Source: a virus. From it: DNA of 64,000 nt. The stretch's first letter is position 1, and each line of letters starts with the position of its first letter. The stretch covers positions 1 through 64,000 of the IMG/VR virus record IMGVR_UViG_3300046000_009133. The stretch is one strand, 5' to 3'. Positions 47,235-54,281 of this stretch are shown one piece after another. The notes under the pieces were generated by a model, which was given only the letters and a program-made list of their open reading frames with translations, was not told the origin of the DNA and searched no databases. The position numbers and the translations under genes are program-made.

Positions 47235-47454
47235 TACCGTGAATTTTCTGGGACACATGGGTTCCCACCGGCACCTATAATCTAGGCCATCCGTTGAAAA
47301 ACCTCAAGAAAAATACTCATTGGCACTCACCCCTTGCCGGATTGGTGCGGATAAAAGCAACCACTTATCATTTGAAATCAACGCGGTAGACGGGTCGATG
47401 CCGTAAATGATACCGTAAAATAGTTGGGACGCATGGGTTCTTATGGGCACTTAT
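47235..47454. repeat. Pair of 44-bp direct repeats, possible attP region
   Basis: 47235-47278 and 47411-47454 agree at 33 of 44 positions; the best core is TGGGAC(A/G)CATGGGTTC. They lie in a 260-bp gene-free stretch upstream of the integrase. Integrase arm or core sites are the likely reading. The DNA between is AT richer than around it. Confidence 0.55.
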
Positions 47455-47462
47455 GCAGCGAA

Positions 47463-47936
47463 TCAAGCAAGCAAAGTTGCCCGACGGGGAACGACACCTC
47501 GCCCAAGCGGGGGACCGTACTTCATGCTGTGTTCCATCTGCGCCGCCATGATACGAGGGTCTTCACCAAACCGTTTCTCGCGCACATAGGCATGGATGCA
47601 GGAATACCGATCCCTAGAGACATCGCGCCAGGAGAAGTTCGGAATTTCCTTTCGGAACATGCACCATTCGCCATCAAGACCATCCCAGTATTCCCGCTCC
47701 TTGTGAACGCAGTAAGACAAGACAATCGGATAGGCTGTGCCGTTCCAAACGCCAACATGCGCGACCGTTGCCGAGATCATATAGGGTTGAAACGGTCGCA
47801 CCCAATCTTCGAAGTATAGGAACGATACATTATCGCCCACTTCGAGAAACGGTGCCCTTGGGGGTGCCCCGATAGCAGACAGTGGGATGACAGCAAGCGC
47901 GCCGCCGGCAACCAAAAACTCACGACGACTCAGCAT
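47463..47936 (-). CDS. Tat-exported protein, 157 aa
   Basis: The start MLSRREFLVAGGALAVIPLSAIGAP is a twin-arginine signal peptide (SRREFL) with an A-x-A-like cleavage site. The mature part of about 130 residues has many aromatic and charged residues and four cysteines, and no family I know. Its place beside the integrase suggests a lysogenic-conversion gene. Confidence 0.7.
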   Translation of the reverse strand: MLSRREFLVAGGALAVIPLSAIGAPPRAPFLEVGDNVSFLYFEDWVRPFQPYMISATVAHVGVWNGTAYPIVLSYCVHKEREYWDGLDGEWCMFRKEIPNFSWRDVSRDRYSCIHAYVREKRFGEDPRIMAAQMEHSMKYGPPLGRGVVPRRATLLA

Positions 47937-48174
47937 TTAGGTCTCCCTGTTTCTCGGTCAAAAGCTCAGCAATCCGGCAGGATAGTTCGCCATTCCCACC
48001 GCTATCTTCATTCAACAATGACGGGCATTCACCGACGACCATTGCGTGAAGTTCTCTCAACGCATCAGTCAGTGCATTGATCTTAGCGCAACGTGTACGA
48101 TTGCTAGCCCAAGCTTGTTCCAGAGCTATTTTGCAACCGGCCAATTCTGACCGCACTTTTGCCCCCGCTTCCAT
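47920..48174 (-). CDS. Hypothetical protein, 84 aa
   Basis: Unknown helical protein, possibly a spanin- or Ea-like coiled coil (KVRSELAGCKIALEQAW...). The ATG at 48174 overlaps the gene upstream by one base; the longer frame reads through that gene. Confidence 0.5.
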   Translation of the reverse strand: MEAGAKVRSELAGCKIALEQAWASNRTRCAKINALTDALRELHAMVVGECPSLLNEDSGGNGELSCRIAELLTEKQGDLNAESS

Positions 48175-48470
48175 CACGCCGCCACCAGCCACACATGCAG
48201 CGGGTCGACCCACTGCCGCAGCATCCGATAAATCCGCTCCAGCCCCGCAGGCTCAGGATGCGAGCGCACCCATATGCCCGTGCTCGGGTTGAAGTTGTCC
48301 CTGAACCACTCGTCGAGATCCGGCCGCATGGTGCTGCGTTCCAGATCGACCTTTCGCGCCGTGTGATCGAACACGGCATCGGTGACGAGTGAGTCGTCGT
48401 GGACCTCATAGGCCCAAGCGTAGACCGCGACCCGGATGCGGAGTTGAGTTTCTTCGCAGACGCCGATCAT
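48174..48470 (-). CDS. DNA ligase LigA-related phage protein, 98 aa
   Basis: AVYAWAYEVHDDSLVTDAVFDHTARKV resembles the small Ia domain of NAD-dependent DNA ligase (which contacts NMN), in a phage family with FNPSTGIWVRSHPEPAGLERIY. The adenylation domain is missing, so it is not a ligase itself. Confidence 0.7.
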   Translation of the reverse strand: MIGVCEETQLRIRVAVYAWAYEVHDDSLVTDAVFDHTARKVDLERSTMRPDLDEWFRDNFNPSTGIWVRSHPEPAGLERIYRMLRQWVDPLHVWLVAA

Positions 48471-48640
48471 CAGATTCGCCCCCGATTGTAATCATCCCAA
48501 CGCTCTTGCCAGTATTCCTCCATCTCGTCGAAGCAAGGCGAGCAACTGATCATCCAGTTGGAGTCCTCATCGACGTAGGCGGTATTCATGCGCCGCCGCG
48601 CAACAGTGGTAGCTTCTTTTTCACAGCATGGACACTTCAT
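48470..48640 (-). CDS. Small zinc-finger protein, 56 aa
   Basis: MKCPCCEKEA at the start and ISCSPCFDE in the middle form a two-CxxC zinc site, and the end is acidic and aromatic (EEYWQERWDDY). It overlaps the methylase start by 4 bases. Function unknown. Confidence 0.65.
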   Translation of the reverse strand: MKCPCCEKEATTVARRRMNTAYVDEDSNWMISCSPCFDEMEEYWQERWDDYNRGRI

Positions 48641-50631
48641 GCGGCACACATCCAAATCACCATTGCATCGGTCTGCACCGGCACCGCGTCGATGATTATC
48701 CCGTCCAGTTCGGCCAGATGCCGGTCGAGGCGTCGCCCGATCCAGGTGACGCAGGGCACGGCCCAACTGTTGCCGACTTGCTTGTAGCGGGGTCCATCAG
48801 CAGCCATTCCCTTGCCGACTGGTACTAGGGTCCAATTTTTAGGAAAGCCCTGGAGTGATTCACATTCTTCGGGCATCAAACGCCGCACCGCCATTTCGGT
48901 CGAAGCTATGATCGGCTGCCCGCGACCCGTGCCGTCCTCTGAACCATCGAATCCTTCTGCCTTCAGCGTGTGAGTGATGTCGCCAGTCACGCAGACAGCC
49001 AGTTGCCCGCCGCCGTTTACATGTGACCCGGAATGGTTCATCGCCCGCATCGTCGGTGCCAGATCAGCCGTCTCATCATTGCCGTAGTCCTTCGACGAGA
49101 ACGCCAGCACATGCGGCTTGTCACCACCACCACCACTCGCCCGAAGAGTCCCGGCCACCTCGTCACCCAGTTCCGCCGTGCCGCCGCCTTCCCTGCCGCG
49201 CAGAGCGACTGATATGGCGACTGCTGGCGGATGGTTGCCCGCGGCCAAGCTGAAGCAGGGGTCACCCCACTGCGGGTTGCTGCCGTTCTCGGGGCTGGTG
49301 ATCTGCGTCGTGTTGAAGGGAAGAACGGCAACCGCGTGCTGCTTTGAGGATTGCAGCGTGAACATCGGATCACCATCACTGCCAATGCCAATGCCAGCGC
49401 GCGGGTCGGTGGTGCTGTTTCCGGTTCGCGCACCAGCTTCCAGAATCGGGATGACAGGTTGCAACACTGCAGGGAAGCGGTTCTTTTCAGGCATCGTTTG
49501 GCCCTTGTGCAGCACCGCGTCGAGCGTCTGGCTGATGGGCGAACCGTCCCACCATTGCGGGGCTAGATCAGCAGCGCCGGCCACCTGGTGACCGGCGTAC
49601 ACCGATTGCATGGTGGCCTTGTTGAATCCACACTCGGTATCCAGAGCACCGACTAATTCAGCAGCGCCATCCAATCCGCTTCCGACAAGATATGCTCCCC
49701 GCTGGCTGAACAGTTCTTGGTTGCTTTGTCCAATTCCACCTGTGTTGAAGGACTGGTTGAGACTGGGATGGGGGTTGGCGGGGTTGTCCCAGTGACTGCC
49801 GCGGTAAGCGCCTTCATCAGAGGTTCCGGCAACGCTTTCCCCCGCGTCTCTGCTCGGCGCAGAATCCCGGCGCAGGCCGTCGAACTCAAGTAATACGACT
49901 TGGGGATCAAACCCCTCACGAGCACTTGCGACAAGGAACACACGCTCGCGTCGTTGGGCCAAACCGAAATATTGGGCATCGCTGGATCGCCAACCGACTG
50001 TCCTGCGGGGTCCAGCAACAGCACCTGCACTTGGCCACTTTGCCACATGCTCACTGGTTTCTTTTTTCCATGTCCAATGGGCAGAGGACCGTCCCTGTTC
50101 AGGTCGTGGACCCGGTTCGACGGGATATTCCACACCCACGAGTGCTGCGAGAAAATGTCCGAATGCGTTACCGCTGTCGCTTCTGACACCTGGAACGTTT
50201 TCCCAGAAGACAACACAAGGCTGCTGTCCGCGAGCAGCGCGGCGATCGTCGATGGCATTGGCAAGTTCCACGAATGAGAGTGTCAATTGGCCGCGAGGGT
50301 CACTCAAACCGCCGCGCAGCCCCGCGATCGAAAACCCTTGGCACGGCGTACCTCCGCAAAGGATATCCGGTGCTTCGGCAGCACCAGTTCGCACAGCTTC
50401 CGGCAGCCGGGTCATATCGCCCCAGTTGACGATTCTGTCGCCCCACTGGATGCGCTTCAGCGATTTCTCTGTACCTTCCATTGGAAAGCGTGGCGCAGTC
50501 GCGCCGAGACGATGTGCCAAAACCGCAGACGCAGAAACATCAACTTCTGCCAGCCAAGCAGCCTCCCAACCAATGGAGTGCCATGCAACGCTCGCCGCTT
50601 CAATTCCCGAACACACCGAACCGAACCGCAT
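48637..50631 (-). CDS. C5-cytosine DNA methyltransferase, 664 aa
   Basis: The conserved motifs are all present: GSVCSGIEAASVAW (I), GTPCQGFS with catalytic Cys 97 (IV), FWENVPG at 143-149 (VI), QRRERVFLVA (VIII) and GNSWAVPCVTWIG (X). A long target-recognition region of about 300 residues lies between VIII and IX, larger than usual. No partner nuclease is nearby. It likely protects phage DNA. Two tandem operator half-sites lie directly upstream. Confidence 0.93.
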   Translation of the reverse strand: MRFGSVCSGIEAASVAWHSIGWEAAWLAEVDVSASAVLAHRLGATAPRFPMEGTEKSLKRIQWGDRIVNWGDMTRLPEAVRTGAAEAPDILCGGTPCQGFSIAGLRGGLSDPRGQLTLSFVELANAIDDRRAARGQQPCVVFWENVPGVRSDSGNAFGHFLAALVGVEYPVEPGPRPEQGRSSAHWTWKKETSEHVAKWPSAGAVAGPRRTVGWRSSDAQYFGLAQRRERVFLVASAREGFDPQVVLLEFDGLRRDSAPSRDAGESVAGTSDEGAYRGSHWDNPANPHPSLNQSFNTGGIGQSNQELFSQRGAYLVGSGLDGAAELVGALDTECGFNKATMQSVYAGHQVAGAADLAPQWWDGSPISQTLDAVLHKGQTMPEKNRFPAVLQPVIPILEAGARTGNSTTDPRAGIGIGSDGDPMFTLQSSKQHAVAVLPFNTTQITSPENGSNPQWGDPCFSLAAGNHPPAVAISVALRGREGGGTAELGDEVAGTLRASGGGGDKPHVLAFSSKDYGNDETADLAPTMRAMNHSGSHVNGGGQLAVCVTGDITHTLKAEGFDGSEDGTGRGQPIIASTEMAVRRLMPEECESLQGFPKNWTLVPVGKGMAADGPRYKQVGNSWAVPCVTWIGRRLDRHLAELDGIIIDAVPVQTDAMVIWMCAA

Positions 50632-50666
50632 CCAAAACTCCCCAAAACAGAGCCTCAGACTACCCG

Positions 50667-50700
50667 TTCAAAGTGAAACTGTAAACGTTAAAAGTGAAAC
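50667..50700 (-). promoter_or_regulatory. Two tandem operator half-sites before the C5 methylase
   Basis: On the minus strand TTTCACTTTTAACGTTTAC and TTTCACTTTGAACGGG stand in the same direction 21 bp apart. Each keeps the left arm and core of the dyad and loses the right arm. This could be a co-operative repressor site or an activator site. Confidence 0.55.
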
Positions 50701-51375
50701 TCAGAGTCTTTCTGCAAAAGTCCGTATCTGTTTCCACCCATTGGATTTTTCCACTTCGAACGTCCCACCCTTGCGTTTTCCTTGCACTTCGACCTGCTCC
50801 CAATCCAATTCAAAGAATTCGCACTGGAGCGGTCCCACCAGTAAGACGGCGATTAGAATCGTCGCACGAGCTTCAACGGGAACAGATACTGTCCAGTCCT
50901 CGCCAGCGAGTCGTCCGGTCACCACATGAAAGGCATACTGCGCACCCTTGATGATTGCATAGAGGTCTATCTTCTCCTGCGCTGCCCTCACATCATCATC
51001 ACGCGGAAACGCAGGATGAGCGCCGCACATTCCAACAAATCCTGCTACAACGTTGACTGCTCCATCGGCGGATGCGTTGCGAACTCGCTTCTGTTTTTCA
51101 TTCAGATCAGGCGATTTCCCTATGGAAAGCCAAGCCTCATCGACCTTCAACACTTGTGCGAGAGTCGAAAGCGTCTTGAAGCGCGGACGCGCTTCTCCAG
51201 CGAACCACTTTCGCACGGTTTCCTGTGTCACCACCTGACCCGACTTCTTTTCGATCTGGGCAACGAACCAGCCCAGACGCCCATAATTGGGCGGCGGTAC
51301 ATCTGGGTTTCCGTCACAAGCTTGGGCCATGCGAACGGCGAAATCTGGATGCGTTACCTTGTCAATTTTGGCCAT
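50701..51375 (-). CDS. Probable phage repressor with helix-turn-helix and new C-terminal domain, 224 aa
   Basis: Residues 1-85 hold a Cro/C1-like domain: LGWFVAQIEKKSGQVVTQETVRKWFAGEARPRFKTLSTLAQVLKVDEAWLSIG. The remaining 130 residues (YAFHVVTGRLAGEDWTVSVPVEARATILIAVLLVGPLQCEFFELDWEQVEVQGKRKGGTFEVEKSNGW) lack the LexA/S24 Ser-Lys peptidase motif. RecA-driven self-cleavage is therefore not expected. A PD-(D/E)XK-like or ligand-sensing domain is possible. A dyad lies upstream, which suits self-control. I prefer ATG 51375 by spacing from AAGGA. Confidence 0.78.
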   Translation of the reverse strand: MAKIDKVTHPDFAVRMAQACDGNPDVPPPNYGRLGWFVAQIEKKSGQVVTQETVRKWFAGEARPRFKTLSTLAQVLKVDEAWLSIGKSPDLNEKQKRVRNASADGAVNVVAGFVGMCGAHPAFPRDDDVRAAQEKIDLYAIIKGAQYAFHVVTGRLAGEDWTVSVPVEARATILIAVLLVGPLQCEFFELDWEQVEVQGKRKGGTFEVEKSNGWKQIRTFAERL

Positions 51376-51421
51376 CAACTTCATCCTTTTACTCTGAGTT
51401 ACAGTTCACGAGGATGAAGTA

Positions 51422-51438
51422 TTAACTCTTAATGTGAA
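51422..51438 (-). promoter_or_regulatory. Operator dyad upstream of the repressor
   Basis: TTAAC-TCTTAAT-GTGAA lies about 50 bases before the repressor start. On the minus strand TTGATT and TACTTC are 17 nt apart and could be promoter boxes overlapped by the dyad. Confidence 0.6.
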
Positions 51439-51440
51439 AA

Positions 51441-53831
51441 TCAACATTTATAGAGAAAATTTTGAATTATGCGATCCTGAGTTGCACCTTTCTCTTGCAA
51501 CACGTCCAATGCGCGTTCATCATAGGTGCCTTCAGCAATGATGGGATAAATCAGCACTTGCTTCGTTTGTCCAGCGCGAGGCAGCCGCATGTTGGCCTGC
51601 TGCCACAGTTCCAGCGACCAGGTGAGATCGAACCATGCCGCGAGGTGCCCTCCATACTGGAGGTTTGTGCCGTGGCCGATCGAATTATGAGAGACGAACA
51701 TATCGCCTTGCTTGTTGCGGATCAAGAAGCGATGGCGCGGCCCGCAGTTCACTAGGTCGTAGACATCGGCTCTCCGCTCAACATCAACTCCAGAGAACGC
51801 TGTGCCATCAGTCTGCGCCGGCGACCTGTCGCGTTCGGCCCCGTTCCGTACATCGAAGCCTTCGCGTCCCTCACAGCTTCTTCTGCACTCATTCCTTGCT
51901 TCATGCGACTGCGCAGACGAGTCTTTGTTATCCCGCTCCGTCGACACACTTCCGCAAGATGAAGATGTTCCCCCTGAAATCCCAGAAGCAGGTTGTTCCG
52001 TTTGTTTGACTGTTGTGCGAACGGAGTGACCCAAGTGCAGTTTTCGACACAGTAGTTGCCGTTTACGTCCACTCTTTCCAAAGTGGAAAACTCCCGGTAG
52101 TTGGTAGCCATGTCTCTGAAAAAATTCTCGAAAGTTCGCCAGTCCCGCGATACTGAAATGCCTCTGGCGCCGTAGTTCTCCCAATCCTGCGACTTCGGGT
52201 TCAGACAGCGATCCTTCATGCCGTTCCAAATCCTGTATATCCGACTGGCGCTCATATGATGATGTTTTTCTGTCTGCAGAGCACAATGTCGGCAGAACTT
52301 TCGTCCCGACGAAGTGTGTTTTTTGACATTCTGCATCGTGGTGCAGGACATCGCCCAGCATTCCGAGCATCGCACGATAACGAGCGTCATCTCCCTTGTA
52401 GGTGTACTGCGCCCTTTCTCTAGTTGCGTAAGAATTTCCAACACTATCAGCCCTTTCCCATAGATCGTTGACCAGAATCTTGTGATCCGGTGTCATTTCG
52501 ATACCAAATACGCTGATTACGGGCTTGAAGCCCGAGTACGAACATCCCTCGTGTTCGACAAACTGCTCACCATCGAAGACGCGATCAGTGCTCAGGACAT
52601 CCGCGATCTTGATCCATCCGCGGAACTCGGTCAAAACTTCTGTCTCACCAGCCAAGCAGGCGGGGTGAGCTGCCAATTTCTTGATCTTTCCCCGATTCCA
52701 GTCAGCAACCAGATCACCCTTATACTCGTTGGCAACCACCGCGTCAGGATGGTGCTTCAGGATCATGTCTTTGGTGAATTTGTAGCCGTAGAAGATCAAC
52801 CAGTTTTCATCCGGCGCCATTTCAAGAAGTTCGTTCAGCGCCTCAATCTTTGCCTCGTGAACGTGCGCCACGCTGCGGTCTTCGCGATAGGCACCACCAC
52901 CGGCCATCTGCATGAGTTTATTCGCCAGAACGCCTTTCGAGACCGCCTCAACATCGTGGATCTGCGAGTAGAGCGTCTTCTCAAGCTCGCGGTATTCCTC
53001 CATCGCTTTGGGCGGCAGCCGCACGCGCATCGGGATGAACTGTGCATCCTCAGACACCTTCTTCGGGGGAATCGTGACGGCAAGGTCGCCCATCTGCGAC
53101 AGGATGCCTGTTTCAGCATTTCCCTTCGGCGTGATGGTGTGATTGTAAGGGTCTTTGTCGAACCACCGTTTTTCGAAATCGCTCTTGTCGCGTCCGAGCG
53201 CGGCACCCTGATCCAGCAGATACGATTGACCCCAGAGCCCTTTCAAATCGCCGGGTGTGCCGGTCAACTCGACGATGCGCTTGATCTTGCGGCGGGCAGT
53301 GGTCATCACACCGAAGCGAGTCATGTTGCCGCCCGCTCGCGCCTTGACCACAATCTCGCCGGTTGCCTTGTTGACGGTCTTCACTTTGGTCGGCAGAGTG
53401 CGGCCTTCCCCGGCACGGAACCGGGACGACTCGTCGATGATCACCATATCCCAGTACCAGTTTTCGATGGTGCGGATTTGTTTGGCGAGCCACGGTAAGT
53501 TTTCGAAGTTGATCGTGGTGATCTCGGCGCGACGGTTGATCGCGCTAATGCGTTCTTCTGCGGTCCCAACCGCGACCGCGCAACTGACGGCTTGTGTCCG
53601 CTGCCAGACTTTCAGTTCGTCGGGCCAAGTGTTCATGGCGACAAAGCGGGGGCCGATCATAAGAACGTGCTGCACTGTCAACCGGTTCAGCAAACTGACA
53701 GTTCCATCCAGACTACCACCTGTCTTGCCTTGGCTCATGTCAGCAATGATCATCACCGCCTCACGCTCTTGCACGAGGCGGCTGATCAGTTTCTGCCCGT
53801 CCCAGAGGTCGTCAGGACTGCGAATGGGCAT
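51441..53831 (-). CDS. SNF2-type DEAD/DEAH helicase interrupted by an intein, 796 aa
   Basis: The helicase has ADMSQGKTGG (Walker A), IIDESSRF (DEAH-like box) and LTGTP in the first lobe. It resembles phage SNF2/DEAH helicases that often accompany VRR-NUC nucleases. The second lobe is cut at LAAHPA by a 325-aa intein, with SIGHGTNLQYGG and RAGQTKQVLIYP after it. Rejoined, HPASIGHGTNLQ gives helicase motif V. The ORF extends to 53966, but the ATG at 53831 overlaps the dcd stop. Confidence 0.92.
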   Translation of the reverse strand: MPIRSPDDLWDGQKLISRLVQEREAVMIIADMSQGKTGGSLDGTVSLLNRLTVQHVLMIGPRFVAMNTWPDELKVWQRTQAVSCAVAVGTAEERISAINRRAEITTINFENLPWLAKQIRTIENWYWDMVIIDESSRFRAGEGRTLPTKVKTVNKATGEIVVKARAGGNMTRFGVMTTARRKIKRIVELTGTPGDLKGLWGQSYLLDQGAALGRDKSDFEKRWFDKDPYNHTITPKGNAETGILSQMGDLAVTIPPKKVSEDAQFIPMRVRLPPKAMEEYRELEKTLYSQIHDVEAVSKGVLANKLMQMAGGGAYREDRSVAHVHEAKIEALNELLEMAPDENWLIFYGYKFTKDMILKHHPDAVVANEYKGDLVADWNRGKIKKLAAHPACLAGETEVLTEFRGWIKIADVLSTDRVFDGEQFVEHEGCSYSGFKPVISVFGIEMTPDHKILVNDLWERADSVGNSYATRERAQYTYKGDDARYRAMLGMLGDVLHHDAECQKTHFVGTKVLPTLCSADRKTSSYERQSDIQDLERHEGSLSEPEVAGLGELRRQRHFSIAGLANFREFFQRHGYQLPGVFHFGKSGRKRQLLCRKLHLGHSVRTTVKQTEQPASGISGGTSSSCGSVSTERDNKDSSAQSHEARNECRRSCEGREGFDVRNGAERDRSPAQTDGTAFSGVDVERRADVYDLVNCGPRHRFLIRNKQGDMFVSHNSIGHGTNLQYGGHLAAWFDLTWSLELWQQANMRLPRAGQTKQVLIYPIIAEGTYDERALDVLQEKGATQDRIIQNFLYKC
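51684..52658 (-). mobile_element. Intein in the helicase, 325 aa
   Basis: The first residue is Cys (CLAGETEVLT, block A; codon 52658-52656). Block B is VFGIEMTPDHKILV. The last part, DVYDLVNCGPRHRFLIRN (block F) and VSHN (block G; Asn codon 51686-51684), is followed by Ser. All catalytic residues for splicing are present. Between the two splicing parts, the main frame is low-complexity and has no endonuclease. The HNH gene lies there in another frame. Confidence 0.9.
51752..52444 (-). CDS. HNH homing endonuclease encoded in an alternate frame inside the intein, 230 aa
   Basis: The frame is +1 relative to the intein. It has two CxxC-type zinc pairs (CSEC, CRHC) and an HNH core: SRIYRIWNGMKDRCLN, WENYGARGISV, FREFSTLERVDVNGNY-type residues and CVENCTWVTPFAQQSNKRNN. 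A helix-turn-helix-like part follows (LAEVCRRSGITKTRLRSRMKQG). The start is GTG at 52444, 7 nt after AAAGG. The end overlaps intein block F. It should cut intein-free alleles to spread the intein. Confidence 0.85.
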   Translation of the reverse strand: MLEILTQLEKGRSTPTREMTLVIVRCSECWAMSCTTMQNVKKHTSSGRKFCRHCALQTEKHHHMSASRIYRIWNGMKDRCLNPKSQDWENYGARGISVSRDWRTFENFFRDMATNYREFSTLERVDVNGNYCVENCTWVTPFAQQSNKRNNLLLGFQGEHLHLAEVCRRSGITKTRLRSRMKQGMSAEEAVRDAKASMYGTGPNATGRRRRLMAQRSLELMLSGEPMSTT

Positions 53832-54280
53832 CAGTTTTGCAGGATTGCCGGGATGGGACGGTCGGCCTGCCCTTGATACTTGCCACGGTACTGCGCCGGT
53901 TGCCGCAACTGATGGAACAGAACCTGCGCGATACCAGATCCCGCCACAATTCGAAGCGGTTTCCACCCGTGGTAAATCAACTCAAGAGTCAACCAACCTT
54001 CCCATCCGCTTTCGATCACGGTGTTAAAGACCGACAGTTTGCGCCGTGCCCAGGTGCTCTTGTCATGAACCACACCGACCAGATCGTCAGGCATCTGGAA
54101 ATGTTCAATCGTGGATGCCAACACGAAGCGGCGCAGCGGATGCAGCACCACATCCTGTTTAATGCGAATGTCGTAGCCTGCTTCGCTCAGGCCATAGGAG
54201 ACACCGTGGAGTCGCATCTTCGCACCCATCATATCCGTGATGGGTGCTGCATTCAGAAGTGCTTGCTGATTGACGATCAT
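53831..54280 (-). CDS. dCTP deaminase, 149 aa
   Basis: GYDIRIKQDVVL, DKSTWARRKLSVFNTVIESGWEGWLTLEL and AQVLFHQL...YRGKYQGQ match dCTP deaminase. It makes dUTP from dCTP and so feeds dTMP synthesis by ThyX. The start is ATG 54280, since the longer frame runs into the NrdJ end. Confidence 0.88.
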   Translation of the reverse strand: MIVNQQALLNAAPITDMMGAKMRLHGVSYGLSEAGYDIRIKQDVVLHPLRRFVLASTIEHFQMPDDLVGVVHDKSTWARRKLSVFNTVIESGWEGWLTLELIYHGWKPLRIVAGSGIAQVLFHQLRQPAQYRGKYQGQADRPIPAILQN

Positions 54281-54281
54281 T

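Noticed and set aside
47221-47246. ACCGTGAA repeats as further copies of the operator dyad
   Set aside because: They are part of the direct repeats by the integrase, and lack the 7-nt core and right arm.
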